A stretch of DNA of 64,000 nt. It comes from Vanilla planifolia (Eukaryota; Streptophyta; Magnoliopsida; Asparagales; Orchidaceae). Under the pieces are notes generated by a model that made no database searches, was not told the origin of the DNA, and saw only the letters and a program-made list of their open reading frames with translations. How positions within the stretch are numbered: position 1 is the first letter of the stretch; each line of letters opens with the position of its first letter. This document shows positions 1-13,100 of this stretch, piece after piece. A program made the translations under genes and the position numbers. Location: contig CM043875.1 in assembly GCA_023846275.1 (NCBI GenBank), positions 7,142,626 to 7,206,625 on the forward strand, written 5' to 3'.

Positions 1-900
1 TCCTACGCACTCGGACACTCCCACATTATATGCTCCGGCATCTTGTCGGCATTACACCCCCATACGCAGCTGTTGCACATAGCGAGTCTCCTGCGAGCCA
101 TCCAGACTGCTGTAGGGAGATGGTCCCCCACCAAGCGCCATAAGAAGAATCACACCCTAGGCAGAGCATTTACTTTCCAGATCTTTTTGAGATGTTCCGT
201 GTCCGCATTAGGGTTTCCCATGCAGCCACCAACTCTTTTGCAACGTAACTGCATGTAGATTTTTGAGTTGTTGATCTGGGTAATTCCGTATGAGACTGCA
301 GGAGTGTGTCACGATTCTGAGCCCAAGGCAAATGCATAATGCATTCATACAAGAGGTCGCTGGCCCAAGCATGGATGCTGTCTTCATTCCAAATGCCAGT
401 CTCAACAATGCACACGCTCACGTGTTTTAGCCAGTCAACGTCCATATTGATGAAGGTGGGCCACAAGCAGATTGGGAGCACACCGAGCCAATTGTCTTCC
501 GCGAATAAAACGTAATTGCCATTGCTAATTCTCCACACAAAGTTAGCGGGGGCATACGGCATGGCAGCAGCGACGAGTCTGCATGCATGAACGGCTCCCC
601 GTGGTGTCCTAACAAGGTTTTGTGCTGCACCGTATTTAGTTCTCATAATGAGCACCTAAGAGTTTTCCTCTCGGCCAATCAATCTCTTGCATTGCTTCCT
701 GAGTAGGACCCACTGCCAAGTGCGCATGTCCAGGAGGCCCATCTTTAGGCAAGGTGACAGTCTCCCAGCTCGCATAGTGCATCATCCTTGCGCCATTGGC
801 ACCGTACCATAGAAAATTCTTTATCTTCCGCTCCACCGCGTCAATAGAAAAATATTTTCCAAAAGTAGCAACCGGAAGTGTTGCGACTAGGTTAGGTTCA
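1..900 (-). mobile_element. L1-type LINE remnant: end of RT and zf-RVT zinc-binding region
   Basis: The minus strand encodes, from about 900 down to 1, the end of a plant L1 ORF2. There is an 'IKNFLWYG' thumb-like segment followed by 'ASWETVTLPK' (about 740-835). Then comes a region resembling 'NG..V.F..DNWLG' (about 480-520). Near the left edge lies a zf-RVT-like stretch with spaced Cys/His and 'PEHIMWECP' (about 1-100). A frameshift near 655 splits it into two frames, so it is dead. Its 3' part lies beyond the left edge. The family pattern (RT thumb, W..V..PK, zf-RVT) is well known from plant LINEs; the assignment is by eye. Confidence 0.8.
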
Positions 901-1048
901 CAAAAAAAAAAAAAAAAAAAGACCAATAAATAAAATGAAAAAAAAATTTCAAAGAGGCAACTCCCTTGGCACAGAAAGGAAATCAATCGGGGTTGGTAGG
1001 CGATCAGAGCTGTTCTGGAACACGGCGTCTTGTTGCTCGGCGACTGAG
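901..1048 (+). promoter_or_regulatory. Putative core promoter and 5' leader of the S28 peptidase gene
   Basis: A run of 19 A residues (902-920) marks the boundary with the LINE remnant. It is followed by CCAAT (922-926) overlapping an AATAAATAAAA TATA-like stretch (about 925-935). Composition then turns GC-richer up to the ATG. Only about 130 bp separate the LINE remnant from the start codon, so the core promoter must lie here or inside the LINE. An upstream ATG at 935 is in frame with the main ORF and would add 38 residues. The transcription start is not visible directly. Confidence 0.4.
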
Positions 1049-1192
1049 ATGGCCGCGCTGGTCCTTCTTCTTCTCCTGTCGCCTGTCCTCGTCACGGATG
1101 CAAAGAGGTTCCGCCTTCCAAGCGACCCGAGAGCTTACCTCACTCAAGAAGTGCATTGGTTCAATCAAAAGCTCGACCATTTCTCTCCCAAG
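1049..1192 (+). CDS. EDA2: S28 peptidase exon 1 (residues 1-48)
   Basis: It encodes the signal peptide (MAALVLLLLLSPVLVTDA) and the conserved 'WFNQKLDHFSP' entry segment of S28 enzymes. The start context has G at -3 and G at +4. The donor is AAG|GTGAAG, phase 0. Confidence 0.93.
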
Positions 1193-4100
1193 GTGAAGCA
1201 CTGAAGCATTCCTCCAAGCCTCCTCCATGTATCCGCGCTCACGCGTTGTTTGTTATGATTGTTTATAGCAACCGAGGTTTTAGTTTGCTTTTGAAAATTG
1301 TTTTCAATTTCACTATTATTTATAAATGTTGGATCCGATGAATTAGCCATTTGCAGATGCGTCCCCTGTTATTATTGGCATCTTGTATTCTATTGTTAAT
1401 TCATTCTTCTTGTATGTACCATTACCATAATGTTTAGATGAATGCCCGAGGTGCTTGATGGTATCGTTAGCAAAGAAGTGTGATTATATTCATTGATCGC
1501 ATTTGCTTCTCTCGTATGCAAGGTTCAACAAAAACAAGGCATGCCATTTGTAAGATTGCAGCAGAACAAACACTCTTTAACGTGACATTAAATCGAATTA
1601 TCATAAAACACTGATCGTTTAAAAATTTGAATGCATTCACGAATTCTACTTTCTTGCACGTATGCTGCATATTTTGCCTACTTATCCTTCATGCATCCTG
1701 ATTGTTTGCTTATCATTCACATTTCCTGTCCATTCGCACATCCTTCATGTATTTTGTGTGTTTTTGTACTCCTGTGCTATGCGTGTTCCCATATATTCTA
1801 GTTAGTCTTACTTTCTATGCATGCTGTGTGTATTTTAAAACACATTTTATGTTTTTGAGTTCTTTCTTGTATAGATGTTCATGTTTTCTTGTTAACAAAT
1901 CCATGCATTTTTGCATTCCAAACAATTAATCATGATTTGAATTTAAATTTATAAAATTCTACATGCTTTAAGTTGGCTCTGTATATTTCTTATATGTTAA
2001 AACTTGAACAAAAATAATTATTCATTAATGGAAGAGAAGATTGTTGGATTGCTCTGCTGTAGATAACGGCAAGTTGAGTTTTTCATTATATTCTGTGTGG
2101 GAGAATATTTAAGATGTTGGTATTTGGTTATGATAATTTGCAATGGATGGAAAATCTAGCATGCTTCTCAGTATATCATATCATTTGGAATTGCACTTAA
2201 ATGCTGAAAAGTTTCTATTTTCTGCTTCAGACAACTTTATGATGTTTCATGGTCATTCTAAATGTACCCTTATTTTGTAGGACCATCGCCAGTTCAAGCA
2301 AAGATATTATGAATTTCTTGATTATTATGATATCTCGAATGGGCCTATCTTTTTGAAAATTTGTGGTGAATCTGCTTGTCCAGGAATAATAAATGACTAT
2401 ACAACAGTAAGTGTTATGCTTATAATTTTGTCTTGTTTTAAAATCATGTAGCTATTAAGAATGGAAAACGTTGCAATTTAGCCTTTTAAATAAATTGCTA
2501 TGGTAATCTTATTCTATTGCATACTTGGAAGATGAATTACCTAGTGGGATAAATATCACTGTCCTCAAATGGTTGGTATAAGGTTGCTATTTTATGGTTC
2601 ATTTTTACTAGTACAAATGTTGACTATTTTTATGGATGGTGTTATGCTAGTGAATTTTATAGACTTGGTGTAAAGATCTTTTGTTGATTGTTAAATGGTA
2701 TTGTTTAGCTTCCTTATTTCATTATTTGAATAGGTACTGAACAAGTTGAAGCATTTAATCTTACTGTTGGATATCTTGTGCAGTAATTGTGATAGTAATA
2801 GTAATAATATTATCATATTTATAATGCCTTACTTGTCTATGCAAGTCCATATTGCATATTAGGATATATTATTTTCTTTCTTTTTTGATCTATCTTGTTT
2901 CTGTTCACCTTCTCTTTTTAGGATGGTTTGCTTGTTACATGCCTTGATGATGCAATCTATGGAGTTTGTATGGCATGTCCATGAAAACTTTTGGCCGAAA
3001 GAAAATTGTTTTATTGTTGCTGTTAAAATATAGGCTTCATTTGGTAATTATGTGATGTTATTTTGCTTTGTTGAGCTTTTTTGAAGTAAATTGTTTTTTA
3101 GTCTTACAGTGATAAATAGCAAGTAGTGTTTTGTCATTGAGGGGATTAATATGTAATATCAGGTTTCTTTTATGTCTATAACTCTTAACATGAACATGCC
3201 ATGTTTTTTTTGGTAAACGAAGAAAAAGTTAAGCTTTGCTGAATGGAACCTTATCATTTTCTTGGATATGAAACTTGTATAATCTCATGGAATTGATGTT
3301 CATCTAAAGGTTCAAATGATTAAAGTTGAAAGGTTCAAATGATTAAAGTTAATTTTAGCTATGCCTAAATTTCAAGTCAAGTTGACTTGAGCTAACCCGA
3401 ATTTGTGAGTCAAGTTGTCTTGAACTATCCCTAATTTGAGCTCAAAAGGAACCTTAATAATGGGGTAAATGGACCAAGCTATCTCATTAGCTGACTCAAA
3501 CTCGATTCTTTATTGAGCTTGCTGTTCACATTATGAGTGTGTTGGCTACATTTGATTTTGATGATAATAAGTTGTTAAATGTTTTTCTTTTAATGATCTT
3601 ATATATCTATTTAGTGTATTTTTTAGTGAGTATTTATACAGATAGATTTGATGATCATCATAGCCTTGGAGTGAACTAATACTTGAGTGAAGTTGTGAAG
3701 ATCATTAATTAGATCAAGAATACGAAAAATGGATGAAGAACTTCGACGTGTACATTGATTCAAGAGTTTACAAATGCAAATATTTTTTTTGGTATTTACT
3801 TTTTATTAATCAAGAGTTTACACTTTTACTTTATCATATTCGTACACATGCATTTTACATGAAATGATTTCTTATTAGGCATGAATTATGTTGGTGTTAA
3901 TTGTAAAACTTATATATTAAATATACATTAATTCATTTCATGTTTTAAATTAACAAGTTGACCATCGAAGAATTAATTTGTCCAAATTTTTCATGAAGAC
4001 TATCAAGATTTAATTTTAAAATGCAAATAATTAACTTGTTGAATTTAAGGGCATTCACTATCAAAACTTTTGAATTAAGCTAAAATCCTATTTCAAATAC

Positions 4101-7100
4101 TAAAATCTTATTATTGTTCCATTTAAATAAATCTAGATTGATTAAGTGACTTGAACCATATAATTAATAAGATAATTATAAGTTTCCATGAATGAATTCT
4201 ACCTGGCGAATGTGTTTATTCATGGTATAAATCTATTTATCACATATAGAACATATTAATATAATATTACTGTCCTTTTGTTTAAATGTGAAGTTATTTG
4301 GACATCAGTTAAATCAATTAGACACAATGGGTAACTTAGTTAAGTAAAAAGTTCTTTGTGAAGCATGTACTTTGTTTATCACTTTTAACTTAAGTGTGAC
4401 ATGTCTAAGATAATTCAAATATCATCAATATGTCATGACTCGAATCTCACTTGAATTGAACATCATTTGGCTACTTCGAGTACTTAGGTTGAGTTGATTA
4501 AAATTAATTTAAAATAACATAAACTATCTATAGATTGAAATTAATAAAATTAAGTCAAAACTAAAACTTTCTTTTCACAATATTTCTAATAAATAAAATA
4601 CATATGATTGATAAGTTTTATACTTTTTGTATCGAATTTGAATATTTCATAAATTTTAATTTTCTCATTATATATTGTATGTAAAGACCATGTATGGTAT
4701 GTCAATGAGTATACTTTTGATATGCATCGAACTGAGAAATTGATTTGACAATGCATGCTATGTTACATTCATGTATGATATGTACAATCATTATATATGG
4801 TATGTTGATGCATAATATCTTGTAGTGGTTAATTTGACTGGCTTCAAGAAAAATGTTATTTTGACATAATGATTATATAACTTTTTGGAGGGAATTGTAA
4901 GGGCTCAAATGCTAATTACATATAGTTGGAAGGTCATTAGGAGAGATTTCATTATAATATAATTTGAATTTTCCAACCAGTGGCAATTATGTCACGAGAC
5001 ATGCGCTGCAAGTACGGTATATAGAGGCCATGTGTGGTACATTGATGTGTATACTCTAGATTAGATTAATCAACTACTAATATTAATCCAAAGTGTTCAA
5101 ATGGGTATAACTACATGAAATCTCTCTTTTGAATCATAACATGAGCATACTCTAGATGAGATTAATCTGCTACTAATATTGATCCAAATAGGAGGTGGAG
5201 GAGATCTCTTTGATCCTAGAAGGGTATAACAAAATAAAAACCACAATGTGGAAAGAAGTCAAGAGGGTCGAACCACATATTAAGAACAAGTCATCTAGCT
5301 AGAGCATGGTCTATGATGTCACAAGTTGAGAGTAGATTCTAAGAGAAGTGTTAGTGATAATAAGTGGTCTCCAACTTCTTTGACTTGAACTTAACTCACA
5401 CGAGTGAATTTATTCTTTGGAAGGGGGTGCTTTATCAATGGATAAGTCATGGGATTGAATTGCGATAGTGATCCTCTCCAAGGAAGTAGCACAACAAGGA
5501 ATCAAAGCTAAGAAGAACCAAAGGACCAACTCTTGCTCCATCAATATAGAAGAAATGTCTGAGGTGGTTTGACATTGATTGGAGTGATAGCACAACAAGC
5601 TAGAAGGAAATTGAAGTTGAACCTATTCAGGTTGGCTGATTGGGCGACTGAATTATCTGATCTACAAATTGAAGATGCCAATTGCAATCTTATAGAATAA
5701 TCCAATCCATACCACTTAATCTTCTTTGGTGAATGGATCACATTCTTTTTAAACTTTCTAATCACTTCATTTTCAAAATAGATGTTATTATGAAGATCTA
5801 TGATGGTTGATGAGGTGTGTAGGATATTTAAATTGAGATTATGGAGATTTGGATGAGATTTGTTTCTTCTTTCTTGCTAAAGATAATATCCTAGTTGTTG
5901 TTTAAATATAGATATCCTTAACGGTTGTTGGTTTGTATTTAAATATCTTGGGGCCATGAAAAGCATAAAAGGATCCCAATAGATAGAAGAGAGGTTATTG
6001 TTGAAACTTGTGCAAATTCCTTAGCTAGTTGTCTTTTCCATTGGGATCCCTTATAGAGAAGCTCAATAGTAGTTTTTATTTTATAATAGGCTAGTTTTTA
6101 TTTTATAATAGGCCTTTTCTTAGACTTGGCTTGTTTTATCTTTGTGTATCTATTAATCTCAATTATTTTCTGTCTTTGTGGGTGTCCCTCCTGCATCTCT
6201 GTTGGCATGGAGTTTAGTTCCATAAAGGATTTGATGTTGGATTATGGATCAAGTGGATTATTGGTGGAGAGTTATGATGTTGGGGGTAAGTACAAAAGGG
6301 TCGGAATGGTTGATATTTAATTCTAGTGGTTCGAAGAGAAGAAAAGGTAAGTTTAGAAAAAAGAAGTCTACTTGTGATTAAGTTTGATAATGATACCAAA
6401 AAAATGCAAATAATTGAAATCACTGAGTTTGTTTGAATCAAATCAAGTCCATCCAAAACAAATCAAGTTTGGAGTTAGTTGAAGCCTTATTTTGAGTTGA
6501 TTCCAAATTTGGTTAGACTTGTTGAAAATTTGATTCAAATCAATTCGAAATTTATATGAATATGTTAAAAGGCATTTGCTATTTTTCTATGTCAATTCTA
6601 TTTTATTGCTTTGAGGTTGCTCTGAATAAAAGTCAAGCATGCTCGAAATTGGTGGAATTTGTGTGAAGTTGACTCGACTTTGATTGATTTTAAGTTTGAG
6701 CAGATTTCAACTCTACTCTTAATTGAAAGCTTTGATTTCAGGTGGATCAATTGCTTGAACTTGAATCAATATCAGTCCTATGTGTTGTTGAGGTTTGGAT
6801 TTGAGCATGTAAGCCAGGATGTCTATTTATTAGTTTAATTGAACTTTAGTGAACTATTGTTAGAAAATATACAATTTGGATGAGTTATCATGATGAAGAT
6901 TTGAGCCATGTGTGGCTCAAGTTGTTGATGAATCAACTTAGGATAGCTTCATTGTATATTTCTTTGCCAAAGCAAAACATTCGGGATGGCATTATTAGAT
7001 CGCTGATGATTTGAATATTTCTTTTCCTTGGTATTCTTATGGTGCAGCTGCAACATATTAAAAACTTAAGATTTTTTACTATTGTAGCCAGTTGCACAAA

Positions 7101-10100
7101 ATAATTACCTGTCCATCTTTATTTTCAGGTATTAGCCAAAAAGTTTGGTGCTGCATTAGTTTCGCTTGAGCATCGTTATTATGGCAAAAGCTACCCTTTT
7201 AAACGCACAACAGCTGATAATTTGAGCTATCTGTCATCAAAACAAGCATTGTTTGATTTGGCTGTCTTTCGCCAATATTATCAGGTACTTTTCTTCATTT
7301 TGAAAGTATTACATTTGATTACCGCCAAAAAATAGCCTTGCAGAGGTTTATTTATTGATGAATATGAGATGTTTAGACTAGATGGATTCTGCATCTTTTT
7401 ATTGAGAAGTTTATTGGTCGTGCTATCAAAGATTTCAGTTTTTTTTTTGTTTTGAGAGATTCTGAGTTAATTTATGTGTATTGAAAGAATCAATGTAATA
7501 TCAATTTTGATGTAACATTTTTTAATGCAGTAATTTTTAATACAAATGTTGTGTTTTCATATTAAGTATTTTTGTCAAAATGAGATGTGTACTTGTATCT
7601 GCAGATGCAAAGCATAAGAATGTTATCTATAAGTTTTTATTGATGAATATGAGATGTTTAGACTAGATGGATTCTGCATCTTTTTATTGAGAAGTTTATT
7701 GGTCGTGCTATCAAAGATTTCAGTTTTTTTTTTGTTTTGAGAGATTCTGAGTTAATTTATGTGTATTGAAAGAATCAATGTAATATCAATTTTGATGTAA
7801 CATTTTTTAATGCAGTAATTTTTAATACAAATGTTGTGTTTTCATATTAAGTATTTTTGTCAAAATGAGATGTGTACTTGTATCTGCAGATGCAAAGCAT
7901 AAGAATGTTATCTATAAGTTTTTGTGGAGCATGGCTTTGTTTAACTTATTGATTTAAATTTTCCCATAAACGTAAAGCACTTTTTTATTCAAGGAAACCT
8001 CGATTCTTTCATTGCTTTTTAAATTTTTTTCTTGTAGGAATCACTGAATGCAAAATACAACCGCTCAAATGTTGATAGCCCCTGGTTTACTTTTGGTATC
8101 TCATACGCTGGGGCTCTCAGTGCATGGTTTCGGTTAAAGTTCCCTCATTTAACGTGTGGAAGTCTTGCTAGCTCAGCTGTGGTCCTTGCAATCTACAACT
8201 TTAGTGAATTTGACCAACAGGTACTTAATTTCCATGGATGACATATTATGTTCTGTAATTTCTTGAGCTGCTCTTTTATAATGACTAATAGATTTATAAG
8301 TTAATTGTTTTTGCTAATTACCTCATAGTTTCATTCTAGGGAACACAGTTATTCACTTTTGTAACTTTTTTGGGCAATAATTTCTTTCCTCTATCTTAAT
8401 TCAGGTTGGTGATTCAGCTGGACCAGGATGTAAAGCTGCACTTCAAGAAATAACAAAACTCGTAGACCAACAACTTCTTTTAGATGGAGTAGCACTGAAG
8501 AGCAAGTTTGGTGCTTCTATGGTAATGTTGGATTCGTTTGTTTTACTTTTAAATGTTCTTGTTGTTGTTGGTTTGTGTTATAACAACAAAAGATGAGTTG
8601 ACCAGACAGTTTTATTAAAAATACTTATTAATCATACCTAACAATTTTTTTTTGTAAGCACTAAGAATTTTAACAACTATTTCTTATGGTCAGCTTTTTA
8701 ATCCATAACAGTAACCCAAATGTACCCTTAGCATTCTGAAAATGGAGAATAAGATTCTACTTAGGAATAAAAGGTCTGAGATGATTGCAATATGCAACGA
8801 GTAAATTGTTTTGGTGCTACTCTTCAGACTACTTAATAACATTCTTCCTTTTGGTAGTGGTAGATATATCCATTGAAATTTTCTCTGGCTTCTTTGGATA
8901 AGTCTAATGATGATGATGATTTTGTTAATTAATATCATCATTTTTAATCTTTACAGTGCCCTAAATGCCCTTGGTCCTCACATGGTTTCTTTGCTGCATA
9001 GTTGAATTAGTTTGAAAATTCAAAAACATGCTATTACGATCCCATTTTGTCACTTCACCTTTATTTGCTTTGATAGCATTGACCTTATTGTTTGCTTTGT
9101 GCTGGTTTGAAATCTAGCCAATAAATTTGTTGAAAAAGATAACATTAATAGCTTTCTAAGGGCTTTCTTTTCTTTTTTAGGTTAGCCCTATAATTTCATG
9201 TGCAAATTCTGGTAGGATTTTTAAATACCTTATGTCAAGCGACATATGGAGAATAATGATAGTGGATTTTATACAATGTTAAGCAAGTTGAATGCTAAAA
9301 TTGTTTGGTGTTCAAAAAACACGGCACTTTCAAGTTTTGAAACTAAGTCATCTATATTGCCATTTAAGAAATAGAAAAATGAATTGCTGAAACCTCTATG
9401 GAACATTTTGGAATCATTGAATTGATTGTAGAAATATAAGAAAAATTTAGAAGTGCATGTTTTGGATTTACTTTTATTTTTCTAGTTTTTCAGATAAATC
9501 TCATTGCGTATAGCTCTTGCAGGTTGTATCTAATATTTGCATATTTTCCAATTAGTATATTAATTAGCATGGGTTGCATAAGTAGACTTTTTTGAGTAAA
9601 TTTTAGGTAGTTTTTTCTAGTTTGGTTATATGTCTAGCTCGATTTTTTGTATTTTCTAAATTGGCAAGCTGTAAACATTGTTAACCATTTGATAATCTTC
9701 TTTTCCCTTCATTATATTATCTTGCTTACACCATTTAATTTCTCACATATTGCCTTGAATTATAAAACCTTAAATTTATGTTATTATTTTAGTTGGTGAT
9801 TCCTTTGTTAGATGGTGACAACCTCATTGGAGAGGTGTTCATGTGAAGGAGTTGCTATCTACTAGTCCTCTAACCATCATCTTCTTCTCTAGCCCCTTTC
9901 AGGCATTACAGTCTAAAAAATTACTTGCAAATTCTACTTTAGGCATGTCCTTATAATAAATGCTATATATTGGAGAAAATATAATGATCTGTTTGTGAGG
10001 TGTTCTCGCCTTGAGCTCTCGTCAATAAACCTTCTTTTTAGAGTACCAACAGCAGAAGTGAAAGCATGATAATGACAAGAAGCAAAAGAAGGAGAGGGGT

Positions 10101-13100
10101 TTTTGTAACGAGAAAATTGAATTCTTTAAGAAGATTTTTTTCAAGGGTTTTTTAAATTCATGAAGTTTTAATTCTAAGAACTCTTTGAATTTCTCAATTT
10201 TTGACTTATAAGTTCTGACTTAGTTCATGCATCATCTTCGTCACTTTATATAGAGGTGACATAATATTTAATTATAAAATAAAAAACATGTTATTTTGAT
10301 AAAAAATTTAAAATTCTCCAAATTTTGCAAATTCTACACCTGTTTGAGTACGCTCGTCTTACGCCATGCATCTGTACGACTCCGTTAGGGGGGTTGTTTG
10401 CATGTGGGGGTACTGTTCTCGACCTGGACAGCTTGCCATGCATGTGTTGATTGTGGGCGATCCTTGGCCAGTGCACTGTAGTGTGCGCTCCGACATACCT
10501 ACAATGCGTTCGTACGGTCCTGCTGCTTCAAACTACGTCATCAATTTTCGTCATTTTGTCTCTATTTTTTTCATTCATTTTGAATTCAATGAGCTTGGAA
10601 GTGATTTGATCTTAGGTCCATTCTTTTTGAGATTTGAGCCCCATCTAATCTTTTTTGTTATACTGATTCTTTGGCAAATCTAGTTTGATTGTCTTTTTTG
10701 GAGGTTGTGACTTGCATTGGTTTCATTAAGTAGTTTTCTTTGATTTTGTTAGTAGCACATATCTTTGGCTAGTGTTCACTAGCCTCTTCATTTGGTCAGT
10801 ACTAGCATCTTTTGTCAATGCTTCTTTGTCTCGAGTTAAAAGGAAGTGTTATCCATCATTTTTGGAATCGATATCATTGGGTTCTCTGTTAATAGATGGC
10901 ATATCGATCTTATAAGTAGGGATTTTGTAGTATAATTTGACAGACATCTATATGTACCACTTCTCAGATTATCTCATTAATGTAGTTTTTCGTGATGGAA
11001 AACTTCACCTTGTATTGTTTTTCAATTATTGTTTAGAGTCTTTATGAATCCACCCTAGAGAATATGGTCTTAGACGTGATGTAATATCTAACTTTAGCTT
11101 TTTCACTAGACTTTCTAATATAAAGTTATTCTCTCTTCTAGTGTTAACGATAGCACTGATAAGTTCTTTTTTCACTTGTATTCTGATAGTGAAGAGTTTT
11201 TCTTTTTGCTTTGTTTTATAGAAGATGTCATTTGGACTCACCATAAGAGATAAGGTTTCGTTTTACTTGAAGAGAAGTTTCAAGTATTTTTTTAGTCTTT
11301 GTTACAACAAGACTTTATCTTTCTTAAACTTTTTTGGAAAAAGTTTAGGATGCGATTTCTGACATTTTTCTCATACGTGTTCTGTCTTCTTATAGTGATC
11401 ACAATACTTTCGATTTTTTGCTGGTGGGAGTTATATCATACTTTGTTGGAGAATTCTCTTTCTTTTGTCGCCAATTTTTGGACTTGTACTCAGATCTTTT
11501 GGTATTTTGTTTTTTGATTTTATTCCTTTGCATTTATTCTTTTTTTTTGATAATTATAGCAAATGTATTGACTTGCCTCAAAGATTGAATTTAAAAAAAG
11601 ATAATTTGATGGTAATAGGATAATACATACCTGTAATATACTTTGACAAAGTCTACATCTCTTCAATAAGTATTTTTAGACTCACTGTTTGTCGCTAGAA
11701 TTCTGTGGTATATTCCTACACCATTTGTCATTGTTAGTATTATAGACTATGCTACTTCTCTACCTTTTCTTTATATAACCTATGAAGTGAAATTCTTCTC
11801 GAATTAATTGTTTAATTGGTTCCATGTCGTTTTTGTAGTTGTACTATTTTTTAGTTGAGCATTTCACTTGGCTACTGGATAACTCATCATTTTTAATTGA
11901 GCATATGTCATTTTATCTAATGATAAATAGTTGCATAAAGAGAAATATGTCTCTAATTGTTTCAACTAGGTATCTAATTTATTTATATCTATTGTACTAT
12001 TATAAATTGGTAAATTAAATGTAACATCTACCTCAAAAGAACGCTATCGATTCCCATGCGTCAAAAATTGAGATTGATGTTATCCTCATATTTATCTCTA
12101 ACTGTCTTGAGCTTACTAGTTAATCCATAGTTCCTCTGATTAAGAGTGTTTTCTTTTGATAGATTTTTTTTTCCGTTATAAGAAATGATTGGGATTTTAG
12201 CACCATCTCCATTAACACTTGTATTTATTGGTTAATAGAGTTATCTATGCCTCCAAAGTTAGTCAGCACTATCACATCAACTGAAGTCTCTTTAATCTTT
12301 TGATTCCTTGTTACAGCTTGTTCTTCAATTATTTTTTTCTTTGCACTTGTCATTGGTATCGAATCGAAACGCTCTGATACAAAAATAATATGTTCTGTCT
12401 GCGAGTTGTTCTCGCCACAAGCTCTCATCAGTAGGCATTTTTTTTTCAAAATAGTAGTAATGGAAGTGAAAACATGATAATGGTGAGAAGCAAAGGAAGG
12501 AGAAGGAGAAGAGGGTTTTTGTTACAAGGAGATTGAATTTTCTAAGAAGATTCTTTTTAAAGGATTCTTGAATTCACGAAATTCTGATTTTCAAAACTCT
12601 TTGAATTTTTGAAGTTTTGATTTCCTATAAATTCTAACTTATTTCATACATCATCCTCACTCTTTTATATAAAGATTTGGATACAATATTTAATTATAAA
12701 ATAAAAAACAAGTGATTTGACAAAAAATTTAAAATTTCTCAATTTTTGCAAATTTTGTACCTAATTTGCACCCTATGCTGCGTTTCTGTATGGTCGCTCC
12801 TTGGGGGTTTGTCCTCCCACGCAAGTGTTGTTCCCATGTGCAGACAGCCTGCCACGTGCACGTTGACTGTAGTGACACGATTGGTGCATGTATTGTGTGC
12901 GTGTTGATTGTGGTGGCGCGGTAGGCGTACCTTCTGCACATGCGGCTGTTTTGCCCCAACATGCGTGCCAATGCACACGGGGGCTTGTTGCGCCGCTCCT
13001 TTCCACGTGCCTGCCCCTGGTTCTGCACTCGGCGCTCGGCTAGTGCGCTTCGGCGTGCCTGCAGCTTGTCTCCTCGCATGGCTCTACGCGTGGTCCTACT

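Noticed and set aside
170-655. 161-codon minus-strand ORF taken as a host gene
   Set aside because: Its sequence fits the LINE RT to zf-RVT region and it continues, after a frameshift, into the RT thumb upstream.
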